Source: Bolinopsis microptera
Taxonomy: Eukaryota; Ctenophora; Tentaculata; Lobata; Bolinopsidae
Direction of reading: 5' to 3'
DNA: 60,000 nucleotides
NCBI RefSeq assembly: GCF_026151205.1
Contig: NC_087078.1
Location: forward strand, 7,892,675 to 7,952,674
The position numbers were made by a program, and so were the translations under genes. Shown piece by piece: positions 30,478-40,800 of the stretch. The stretch's first letter is position 1. The number at the start of each line of letters is the position of its first letter. A model generated the notes under the pieces. It saw nothing but the letters and a program-made list of their open reading frames with translations. It had not been told where the DNA came from and did no database searches.

Positions 30478-32955
30478 AATTCGCTTGTTCTTCAGGTTCA
30501 TCATGTCTAATGTTTGTGCAGTTCGTCCACAAGCTGGCAAACAATTGAAGCCATATTTCCTAAATGAACATCTGAAAGTCAAACAGGCCTGTTCCACATC
30601 GACAGAACAGTTACAACATGTAAGGTTCAAAATATACTCTGGAGCAATTATAGCTTTTGTTGCAACTGGTTCGTAAGTGCCACCAGGAGCCAATTTCCAG
30701 ACGTAGTCAAGGGGATTCAGACTGTCAGCGTTAAGCATGACCCAGTTATGGTACTGTAAGTAAGCTCTAAGGATGTGCTCCGTTGCTGAAGCTATTGTTG
30801 GAGGTAGCCTATTCGGATTGAGACTCTTTTTCGCTACCATCCTATTGTATGCTAGGAATCTCAAAGCAAAAAGAGTCTTTTTCTTGTCACCATAAATGTA
30901 CTGCAAGAAACAGAGGCCTGCCTCAATAATCTTTTCTTTTGATTCTCTCACCGAAAGTAATGTTGCCAACTGACCTTACTCATCAAAGGTGAGAGTTTTC
31001 TTCTCTTTAACCTTGCTAAAACCAAACAGTCCACTGACGCTATCACAACCTGAAATACTATGAATTAGAAGAAGTATCTCCTTTTCTTTATGATCTAGAT
31101 GACTTGATATTTCTTTGATTGAATATGTACCCTTCTTCGTTGTTAGATAAATATCATTGTGATGGTCACTGTTGAAATGATGTACTAATAGACTTGAAAT
31201 ATATCGGTATCCTTTGCCTTCAATTCAACATCGCCAAGGAATGACATTTCCAATGTTTTCTTTGCAATTAAAGTATCAGCATCGTTACAAGCTCTGATCA
31301 CTTCAATACCATTTACAGTAAAAATGCTTGAGATAAGGTCGATCAGTTCTTTTTTGTTTTTTGTTGTTGCTCAGAAATGTTGTTTTGGTGACAGTACAAA
31401 AGGTGGATTTCTTTACAGCAATATTAGCACAGAACGCTTTTACTCTCCTCTTGTGCTCGTGATCTTTAGTAGAAGGCTCATATCCATCAAAAATCACAGT
31501 GACTTCCCGATTTTTAGGGATAAGCCTTAAGTACTCCAAATTGCTACCTCACCATAATTGTCACACCCTTTAAATGAGCTTAGTTGGTGAATTAGCCAAC
31601 CTCCATCAATGACTAGTGGGATCGTGAAGCTGCAAGATTTAAGTGTAGATTGGTTTATACCAAGAGCAGCCTTATTAGATTTCCTCATCATCTGATATTG
31701 ATCAAATAAGCTCACGGCACCACAGTTAACTCGTATGTTAGGCATTCCTCTATTGAAGTCTCTCTATCAGCAACCAAGACTAGACGGTTAAAACACTTCA
31801 ACGGATCGACTGCAACGCTTTTATTATTCACTTTAACCTGCTTTCTTAGTTGTGTCAAGTTCTTTGCTTTACCTTTGATACTTATCTTATCGATGAACGT
31901 CAACCCATCTAGCTCACGTTGAAGGACAGCCCCAACGGCCAAACATTCCTCGGGATTCACCTCATCGTTCCCAGGCTGTGATATAAGACCAGTCGAAAAA
32001 GATATTAACTTAGTCTTATCTTCGGATTCTGTAAAGTCGACAGTAACTTTAAACCAAGTTAATAATTTTCCAAAAACATCACAGTTTTTCTTGATTGATG
32101 ACTTGGTAAGATCTGAGTGGATGGCAGCTTTAGTTGGTACTCCTCGCTTCGATGAATTAGCTAATGAATCTCCAAAAGACTGATTTATTAAAGCCATCTG
32201 ATTCAGGGTGGCCACCCATAACTTGTGAGCGGACTCACGATTACGCATCGTTCCACTTGTTAATCAACCACTAGATTAAGCTGCCCTCATAAGACTCTGC
32301 TCTATGGAGAGGTCAGTCCACACCCCGGCCCACTCGTGGTCGTTGTAACAAACCGTGTGAAGCCCAGTTACTTTAAAGGTCTTTATGAAGTCCTTTACTA
32401 GTGTTATCATGTTGTGGTAAGTAACCCATAGAGCTGCTGTTCTACTGTTGGAAAACAGGTTCTTTAGAAGCAGAGTTATTTTCTCTGATAGATCCTGAAT
32501 AGATTTAGTCTTAAAGTTAACACCTAGATTTTCGTTCACACATTTGTTGATGTAACCTTCCAAGTCTACTAGTTCATCGTCGTAAACTTCTTCCTCTATA
32601 ATGAAACAACAAAGAGCGGCGTCGATCAGAAAGTGGGCTCTCAACGCTTTATAGTAAGATCCTCCATCCGATATATGCGTGACGTCTCCAGGATACACGA
32701 GTTTGATGAGCTCCTCTAAACCCGAGTCTGCCATTATATAGCCTATGCAGCCAAGAAAACGCGTGAGAGTGTGGAAGCCCCCAACCCTGACCACAATAGG
32801 CATCCCAGTTTCCAGTACTATTCGGGTGGCCTTAATCCACAATGGCAAATCGAATGTGATTATCATCGGCTCACTGTAGGATAACTTAAGACATTCAACC
32901 AGAGTAGTATGTACCGTCGAATAGCTGTCTGGGGGTTGGTCAATAATCTGTTGTT
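30478..32955 (-). pseudogene. Broken gene for a FEN1/PIN-like nuclease protein of a transposon-associated metazoan family
   Basis: Read right to left, one protein runs through frames 32955-32276, 32275-31712, about 31745-31527, 31539-about 31225, about 31225-30970 and 30969-30478. Two in-frame stops (near 32275 and 32262), frameshifts near 31730, 31540 and 31220 and another stop near 30973 break it. The order fits a family of about 800-1000 residues common in invertebrate genomes: FDLPLWIKA, GGFHTLTRFLGCIGYIM, WTDLSIEQSLMRA, MRNRESAHKLWV, then VIFDGYEPSTKDHEHKRR, DADTLIA, AKDTDI and HSISGCDSVSGLFGFSKV, and a terminal cysteine-rich block (CCNCSVDVEQA). The four acidic motifs FDG, DAD, DTD and GCD follow the order of metal-binding aspartates in FEN1/XPG-type PIN domains. 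The nuclease assignment is inference from motif order. An acceptor-like ACAACAG just upstream of 32955 suggests a missing first exon. Confidence 0.7.
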
Positions 32956-33001
32956 TGTTAGTTAACCTTGATATTTGTTAATTGAAGTTATTTCCCGAGT
33001 A

Positions 33002-33380
33002 AGATTTGAAATAAGCGTTAAAAATAATTTGGTGTATTTTTTTCGAAATTTCAATAAAATTTCGAAAAATTTCGAAAAATTCCATTTATTTCGAAAATTA
33101 AAGCCCCAATCGTTCTGAAACTATCATTCGCCTGCCATAATGTGGCCATTGCGGTCATTTTGCATCCCCTATGGAGATCTCAAGACCTTCGGGAGCCGAA
33201 TAACCAATATTAGGGGTGGGGCGTATGGGTTCCTGGAGAAAAATGACTATAAAAATTTTTGCCCAAAAGTTTCAGCTGGACGGTTTTTTTGGTGGTTCCT
33301 GGGACTATGGACAACACATTCCAGTAGACAAACCTTTGTTACGAATTTGTTCACAGAAAAATCAACTCTTGCCCTAACTA
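33002..33380 (-). repeat. Right TIR of the Academ-like transposon
   Basis: Inverted partner of 29979-30377. It contains the mirror of the same words, for example GCCGAATAACCAATATTAGG and CCTTTGTTACGAATTTGTTC. The outer terminus is CTTGCCCTAACTA at 33368-33380, followed by TAG. Confidence 0.9.
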
Positions 33381-33382
33381 TA

Positions 33383-33660
33383 GCCTGTCACGTGATTAAA
33401 AAGTTTTTTTGCCCATAACTCTCCAGGGAAGCATTTTTAATTTTACCCTACGTCATGGGGGATGCGATGATTCGGAATCAGCGCCCAAAAATCCGTTGAT
33501 TTATATCGATTTCATCCCGAAAGGCCTTTTCACAAGAATTTTCTTAAAATTTGGGCGAGCGATTTAGTAGGAGCGGACACTGACAGATAGATATAATGGA
33601 AGTTCAACATTTGCGTCTCACAACAATTCGCCCAATTATCGTTGTTTCTTTGTGCGGTGT
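33383..33660 (+). repeat. Dispersed repeat, copy 2 of the family at 28740-29030
   Basis: It starts directly at the right edge of the Academ-like element. It shares CATAACTCTCCAGGGAAGCA-like and CTACGTCATGGGGGATG words with copy 1 in the same orientation, and similarity continues weakly to GTTGTTTCTTTGTGCGGTGT. Confidence 0.65.
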
Positions 33661-33714
33661 TGCGAGTTCTGCGACTACTACTACTAGTACTGCTGCATAG
33701 AGCTTCAGCTAGTA

Positions 33715-33930
33715 ACTAATAGAACTAGAAGGTAATTGAGAATAGCCCAGTCATGAGTCCAGATCAAAAATATTAAACATACGACTGCATTGTTTACTTC
33801 AAATTAGACACTTTTCATACGATTGCTGGGTAAATAAAAGCTCGAATCTACTATATATATAGTCGCATATTAAAACTGTCATTTCCATTTTGTATTCGGC
33901 TAGGCGATGAATCGTTGTGAGATGAAACTT
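33715..33930 (+). repeat. Direct repeat, copy 1 (copy 2 at 36040-36262)
   Basis: Shared words include ACATACGACTGCATTGTTTA, AATAAAAGCTCGAATCTACT and GGCTAGGCGATGAATCGTTG/AGCTAGGCGATGAATCGTTG. The copies are about 2.33 kb apart, in the same orientation, and enclose the Tigger-like element. They may be ends of an unrecognised element or a segmental duplication. Confidence 0.75.
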
Positions 33931-34060
33931 TTCCCCATATCGTGTGTAGTCACTGTGTACCGTTTAGTTACTGCCAGGTACTGCAAGTGCATTCCACGCT
34001 CGAGTGTATATATACACTATATATTAATATATACACTGTATATATACACTACAGTATATA

Positions 34061-34986
34061 CCTTATCGGACCTTATTTGGACGGACATTACTTGAACGCT
34101 GGAGGCCCTAGCGTTCATCTTAATGTCCGTTCAAATAAAGTCCGTTCAATTAATGTCCGTCCAAGTTAAAGTCCGTTGAAATTTTTCAAAAATTTTTCCA
34201 TTTCGAACTTTTTGTCCAGAATATGACAACTTTGATAACTTTATTGTGCCGTAAGTTAACGACGGAAAGGTTCTCCTTGGTCTGCCGGAGGCACAGAAAA
34301 CTTTACTAGTTTATGATGTTTTCAAGGGTCACTTGGCGGAAAAAAGTCAACGAAATTATGGCACTCAACAACATAGTTCATGAACTAGTCCCCGCCAACA
34401 TGACAAACTTGTTCCAGCCTCTATAGATATTACGGTAAATCGTGTTGCCAAGGACATTGTCCGACGTTGTTATAGCTCATATTACTCAGGGCCGGGAGGT
34501 AATCAAACAGATAAGTGCTGGGAAAGCTCCACGTGATGTTAAGGTTAACTTTAAGTTGTCTAAGATAAAACCACTTCACGCCGAATGGCTTGTAAAAGTT
34601 AACACTGAAATGCAGGACCGGTGTAGTTTGATAAAAAAAGGTTTCCATATATAAAAGCTAGAATTCACTGATGCTTTAAGCAATAAGCAAAAGCATGGAC
34701 TATTTCATGCACGAAAACCCATTTGATGAAGATGATATGTGATATTATTATTAGAAACTGATCATGTTCACATATTTTAACATTTTTACTGCTCAATGAC
34801 TGCTTTTCTTACTTACTGTATAAAAAATGGATTTAAAAATCATTTGCTGAAATTGAAAAAAAGTAAAATTTTAAAAAATAAAATTCGGATTTTTGATGGT
34901 TTTGAATGCCTTCGAGCGTTCATATTAATGTCCGTCCATAATTATATCCGTTCATGTAATGTCCGTCCAAATAAGGTCCGATAAGG
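34061..34986. mobile_element. Short pogo/Tigger-like DNA transposon with sub-terminal GTCCGT repeats
   Basis: The left end CCTTATCGGACCTTATTTGG is the reverse complement of the right end (34967-34986), and the match continues inward through ACGGACATTA. TATA stands immediately outside both ends, compatible with TA target duplication. Words of the form AATGTCCGTCCAA recur in both orientations near the ends. The interior keeps the last part of a DDE transposase. Length is about 926 bp, far shorter than an autonomous copy. Confidence 0.75.
34442..34741 (+). pseudogene. C-terminal remnant of a pogo/Tigger-type DDE transposase
   Basis: The frame 34442-34654 contains SKIKPLHAEWLVKVNTEM and LIKKGFHI, the arrangement seen near the end of jerky/Tigger DDE domains (K-PLHA-W with a later G-W/F-x-x-A-G-I). 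A stop then interrupts. The same frame continues KLEFTDAL, and a shifted frame ends MHENPFDEDDM, like the DPF-type tail of Tigger proteins. It is broken and lacks the catalytic acidic residues, so it is inactive. Confidence 0.55.
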
Positions 34987-36039
34987 TATACCTTATCACG
35001 TTTACATATTTTTGCATTTACCTAAACTTAACTAAATAGATCTGAAAAAAATTCTGCAGCGAGAGAATATAGTAAAATTATTTTTGTTCAATTAATTTGG
35101 AACAGAGCGAGCTGCAATTTTAGATACGAAAGGACTGCCTCTATCCAGTAAGTTTTACAATCAAACTCTTATCCTATTAGTTTTAACTTACAGTTACAAC
35201 TTTGTATCAATATCTATAAATGATAACTTAAACTCGTTTATTGAATCAAAACATTGCTTGAACTTCAAATAATAGCACTGAATATTTTTGCCGTTTAGTT
35301 GGCAATATAACACTTGCCCTAGGTCTAAGGTCTTGACAAAGTACAGCTATACCGCATATCTACGTCTAGTTGAAGTTGACAACTTAGTTTTGTCACCTCT
35401 AGAAGGTTTAATAAAAAACCAGTACCCTCTTTTAACCCTTACATACAAGGACAATTTGGAGTCATTTTTCGTCGTACGTACTCCAGTTAAGCTAAGGATT
35501 CAGTTAGGAATCTGTACTGTATCACAGAAATCGTTCATATATTTTGTAAGGGGCCTGCGGAGGAAAGGGTTTGAAAATGCTAACATAACAGGGGGTAGGA
35601 CTAGGACAAATTGTTATTTTCGAAGATTATTTTCATGATTCAACTTTACAAAGGGGGAGTGTTTGGAAAAATGTTTCTGCAGACGCAATTATTTATTAAC
35701 GTTAATTTACCGGTCCCGGGACTAACTTTAAATGTAACTCTGTAGTCTGTAATTTATAAACAGTTGGTTCTAACATGTTACAATGGCACCAATGGGTTTA
35801 AACACTTGGCCTATAGGCTAGGTAATAACACAAAACAGGTGTACCACATTTCTTCCCAGTTCCTGAACTTGGAGTTGACTGCTAACTTTACATAACCTTT
35901 AAAGTTTAACCAGTGCCCTCTTTTAACTTCTTACATTTCTACCAATTTTCTACATATTGATATTCTCCTTATAATTTCCAAAGTCCACAGAGCATTGTTT
36001 AGTTGTTTGACTTTTTTGCGTGTTCTGCGGCTAGAACTT

Positions 36040-36262
36040 AGTTGAACGTGGTCCAGTACTGGGCCCGGATCAAAGATGTTAATTTTTAACATACGACTGC
36101 ATTGTTTACTCCAAATTAGACACTTTGCAATTCGCGTACGATTTCTGGGCGAATAAAAGCTCGAATCTACTTAGTCACCTGTTAAACTGTCGAATAATTT
36201 CCGTTTTGTGTTCTTTTGTGCATTCAGCTAGGCGATGAATCGTTGTGAGGTGAAACTTTAAT
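36040..36262 (+). repeat. Direct repeat, copy 2 of the family at 33715-33930
   Basis: See copy 1 for shared words. This copy has insertions relative to the first, such as TTCGCGTACGATTTCTGGGC against TTCATACGATTGCTGGG. Confidence 0.75.
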
Positions 36263-37261
36263 TTTGTAAATTATCGGCAGTCACGTCCATAATTATTTGT
36301 AATTATTTGATATTTTAGCAATATTTTGTTATTAATGCTGAAAGATTATTTTATATGAAAATTATTTGTTTCATTCATGCGAATTAATATTTATTTTATC
36401 ATTTATTTTTATTTTATTTTGTGTGCTAATGCTCTCTTTAGCAGGAATTTGCATTACACTTACAGGCTGCACTAATTGGGTTCTTATTTTCAAATAAGTG
36501 TTATTTTTCATATTCAGTATATATTAATATAGTGAGATGGTTTGAGGTCAGAGATTATTATTGAGGTGGTACAATTCCTACCTTTATCTGTTTGCTGTCT
36601 CATAAGTTTTAATTTGGTTAAAATTAGGCTTCCCTGGCTGGTTAAGTGGTTAAGACATAGTGCTAGAATATGTTGTTATTAAGGCTGGGCTATAAGCAGG
36701 TAAGACATCGTTCAGCCTAAATGTTAAAGCCTAAAGGGTGCAAAAAGATGTATTTGGTCCAAACTTTGAGGGTTAAGCAGAAAGAATGCCCAAATAACTG
36801 TTAAATGTTTTAAACAAAATTAAAATCATGTTATCTGCATCAAATTGAAGCCGAAGAGTTACGTTACGTATGTAACATGTACTTGTACGAGTTCAAACTA
36901 AGAATTTCAGTTACGGCAAGAGGAATCTGTTATCAGATCATAGCCGTCCCAAACACAAACCCTAAAAATTCCACAACAGACCACATTTACACGTCACTGT
37001 GCGCCAATACCAGGAGCTGAATATCTAGATCAGAATTCAGCTCCAACTCGGCACTGACCGGCTGACATGTGTACTGACAAGTCTTCTAACCGTGTCAGAG
37101 TTCCGAGTTTTCACTAATAACTCTGTAAATATCACCGAGATCACGGTGTTGCTGAGGCCAGGTCGGCATTATTCCCTGGGTGGTATTTCCTGCGTGGTGC
37201 TGACGTGGGCACTCAATCTCATGTTAGATTTAAGAGTCTGTATGTCTCACTTTATGTGCTA

Positions 37262-37400
37262 GTCAGCTGGTGCGAATGCCGAGGAATCTCAATTTGGATG
37301 TCCAATGTTGAATTCAGCATGCCTTTGAGTTTCCTGCACAATTTCGTTGTAGGTACATTGAATGCAGCCGCTCCTTGACTGTAGTCAATTTTGAAATTCA
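37262..37400 (-). pseudogene. Possible psq-type helix-turn-helix relic of a transposase
   Basis: In a minus-strand frame (ORF 37252-37518) the stretch DYSQGAAAFNVPTTKLCRKL resembles the psq helix-turn-helix at the start of Tigger/jerky transposases (x-x-A-A-x-x-F-x-V-P-x-x-T-L-x-R-x-x). No more of such a protein follows. A chance match is possible. Confidence 0.3.
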
Positions 37401-37801
37401 AATCTTTAAATTTACTGCCGTCAAAACCTTTGCAGCGCTCACTTGAAAGCAACTTTTCGGTCAGACATAGCCAGATCGACAACCATAAGGAACATATCAG
37501 GCAACTGTAAAGAACCATTTAAAAATAGACAACATGCACCACTTGTCATATATTTGGTTTTTTGTGCTCTAGTAGTCTGTTAGTGTTGAAAGTAAAATTG
37601 TTTATTGAATGGCGAAGGGAAGTTCTCGAAGTTTCCCAAATGCCTTAACAGATGAGTTGACACATAATTTGAGGGGCGAAAATGAACTCTGCAGAATTGT
37701 TGAGCGTTTGCTGTCAGCATAGTTTATTCAATTACATATTTCAACACTGTTGGTAGTCAGTTAGTTTATATAATTGTAAAAATGACCTGAACCACCAGTA
37801 C

Positions 37802-40800
37802 CAGGGGTGTAGGAATGATATTGATTATCTTTATGGGGGGCCAAATTCTAAATATTTTTTGGCGCTTCGCGCCAAAGCCTGAATTTCAAAATTTTTTCGG
37901 GATAATGACAAAAGGAAATTGCGGCATGTGCGAAATCGCTATTTTTCACGTTTGACGCGACAAATCGCGATTTTTTCAGATCCTGGCCTCGCGACAAATT
38001 GCGATTTTTTCAGTTTTCCGCGTCAAATTGCGCATTATCCTTTAAATCTGAGGACCAAATTCGTTTTTTATAAGTATATGAAACCAATCACATCCACAGC
38101 CTTCCGAATGTAGGTGCAGACTTCGAAAACCAAAAAAAATATTTTCGACTCATAATGATCAGGGTAGCATGAAACATGAACAAAAGTACTACTACTATGT
38201 ATGCTCCAACTCTTTCAAAGGCTGGTACCCTACTACTACGTGGCCAGAAGGAAATTCTTGTAGGAACTCTTAATGTACGAACAATAAGAGAACAATACAA
38301 GAGGGATGAGCTGGGTGTATGCATGAGGGATAGTGGCGTACATATTTTGGGCATTCAGGAGCATCGGGTAGTACATAGCACTGAAATCGAGTATCAAGAT
38401 CTTGGAAGCTCTCACCTCATAACAACTTCGGCATGGAGAACCAGCAATGGGGCGGCTGCTGGTGGGGTTGGTATTGTCTTGGACAAAAAGACAGTATTCA
38501 ACTCATTGATTAGTGTATACTCACATGACAGGAGGACGATGGTAGCCAACTTTGCAGGGAACCCGGTCACAACTGTTATTGTGACTTATAGCCCGACAGA
38601 GGGGGCGACTGTCGACGAAGCAGAAAACTACTACGACAGCCTTGGTGGTGCCATCGACCAGATACCAGCCCACAACTTACTATTCGTTGTAGGAGACCTC
38701 AATGCGCATGTCTCATCATCAGGAAACTGGACATCCTTCCACAAGGGTCCAGCAAACCGAAATGGTAGACTGCTAGAGGATATGCTGTTGGAGCGACAGC
38801 TAGAAATCACAAACACCGGATTTCAGAAGCGAAGAGGTAAACTCTGGACATATCTCTCAGATATGAGTCAAAGTAAATCTCAAATCGACTTCATCATTTG
38901 CCGGAAGAAATGGCGGAACTCCGTCAAGAACTCCGAAGCATATGGTAGTTTCCACAGTATTGGCTCGGATCACAAAGTAGTCGTAGCAAGGGTAAAGCTT
39001 AGTCTACGGATAAGCAAGACGGAGAAGAGGGCTCCGGTTCTGGACTGGTCTAAACTTAAAACTGATATCGCTCTACAAGAGAGGTACACAGTGAAAGTTA
39101 AAAACCGCTTTTCCATACTTGAAAAGGATGATCAGACGGCAACAGAAAGGTACCAATGCTTTATTGATGCGAATAGGACAACTTCTCGACTTTTACTACC
39201 TGAAAAGGAGAAAAAGAAAAGATGTAAAATCTCAGCGACTCCAAGTGTTGAGATTGCCAGGCTGAAGCTGAGGGAATGTAGCATAAAATACCACTCAGAT
39301 GCTACAGAAGACAACCGAATAGCTGTTCAAGAGGGCAAACAGAAGCTAGGCGATGCTTATCAAGCAGCCAAAGAGCACCTGCTGGAGGGGCAGGTCCGGG
39401 AACTGGAGGAAGCAAGTTGGCAGGGCAGACATGCTAAAAGCTGGACCATGATCAACAAGATCACAGGTAAAGCTCCATCATATACTGGCAAAATCAAGGG
39501 AAACTCACCAACGGAAAGGGTTCAGAAATGGAAGGACTATTTTGCTACTCTTCTCGGCTCACCACCGACGGTAGAGAACGCGGAAGAGGATATTGATCCA
39601 GTCCACCCACCTCTGAATATCGGAACAGAACCGTTTACGTTGGATGAGTACAGGAAAGCAAAGTCCAGCATAAAGGAAGGGAAAGCATGGGGTGACGACA
39701 ACATAGCCCCAGAAGTCTTAAAACGATGCGACCTTGATCAAATTGTCTTAGACTTCTGTAACAATGCTCTATTGAAAGGTGAGAAACCAGACCAATGGTC
39801 AACTGCCAACATCATACCAATTCCAAAGAAGGGCGACCTTAGCGAACCAATGAACTATCGGGGAATAAGCTTGTCATCCCTAGTTGCCAAGTCTCTAAAC
39901 AAGATGGTTCTAAACCGGTTGAAGCCAGAAATCGAGACAATTCTGCGTAGAAACCAGAATGGATTCAGACCAGGAAGGTCAACAACTCAACAGATATTGG
40001 TACTGAGACGTCTTATAGAGGGTGTCAAGAGTCGGAAACTGCCAGCTGTTCTGACATTTATAGACTTTAAGAAGGCTTTCGACAGTGTACATCGTGGGAA
40101 AATGCTAAAGATTCTAGAAGCTTACGGCATTCCAGTCAAAATCGTGCAGCTTATACGGCTCATGTACGAGAAGACAATGGCCAAAGTCCTAACTCCAGAC
40201 GGAGAAACTGAATTGTTCGAGATACTTGCAGGTGTGTTACAGGGTGATACCTTAGCACCTTACCTCTTTGCAATAGTCATCGACTACTGTATGAGGCAAG
40301 CCATAGGCGATGATGCGGAGCGACTTGGACTCACCCTCGAACGTAGAAAAAGCAGAAGAGTGGGGCCCAAGATCATCACCGATGTGGACTTTGCAGATGA
40401 TATAGCACTTATATCTGAGGACATGGACAAGGCTAACGAGTTCCTGCTCAGAGTAGAATCGGCGGCAGCAAGCGTGGGACTACACATAAACGAAGGCAAG
40501 ACCAAGGTCATGACACTGAATATGGAGGATCGATCTAGCGACCTACAAAGTCGATCCGGGGAAGCCATAGAAAATGTAGATGATTTCATCTACTTAGGCT
40601 CCTGGATTGAGAGCACAGATAGGGAGATAAGGGTTAGAAAGGGAAAAGCGTGGGGTGCCCTACATAGACTGAAGGATATCTGGAAATCCAAACTCTCAAA
40701 GAGCCTAAAGATTAGATTGTTCATAGCGGCTTGTGAATCAGTACTGCTCTACGGATCAGAAACCTGGACACTGACAAAGGCTCAAGAGAAAAGTTTGGAC

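Larger units (their letters stand above)
29979..33380. mobile_element. Academ-like DNA transposon with ~375-400-bp TIRs
   Basis: The two ends are long imperfect inverted repeats: left 29979-30377, right 33002-33380, both starting TAGTTAGGGCAAGA(A/G)TTG when read inward. A TAG lies on each outer side (29976-29978 and 33381-33383), a possible 3-bp target-site duplication, though the boundary TA/TAG is ambiguous. Inside is one broken minus-strand gene for a protein with FEN1/PIN-like nuclease motifs. Academ transposons are described with 3-4-bp duplications and an XPG-type nuclease region in their protein, which is why I suggest this class. Total length is about 3.4 kb. Confidence 0.7.
34987..37801. 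other. Intergenic repeat mosaic, no functional gene
   Basis: The frame at 35288-35638 (116 codons, no ATG at its start) resembles nothing I know. A stretch inside it (near 35425) is echoed at about 35911 by CAGTGCCCTCTTTTAAC. The second copy of the 33715 repeat (36040-36262) and a possible HTH relic (37262-37400) are the only other structures seen. Confidence 0.45.

Noticed and set aside
35288-35638. 116-codon plus-strand frame
   Set aside because: No ATG start, no known motif, and it lies in a repeat mosaic with a partial echo at 35911. Treated as accidental.
36645-36730. tRNA-like start (TGGTTAAGTGGTTAAGACA) suggesting a second SINE or tRNA gene
   Set aside because: A box A-like word is present but no box B (GGTTCGAATCC-like) follows at the right distance and no poly-A end is seen.
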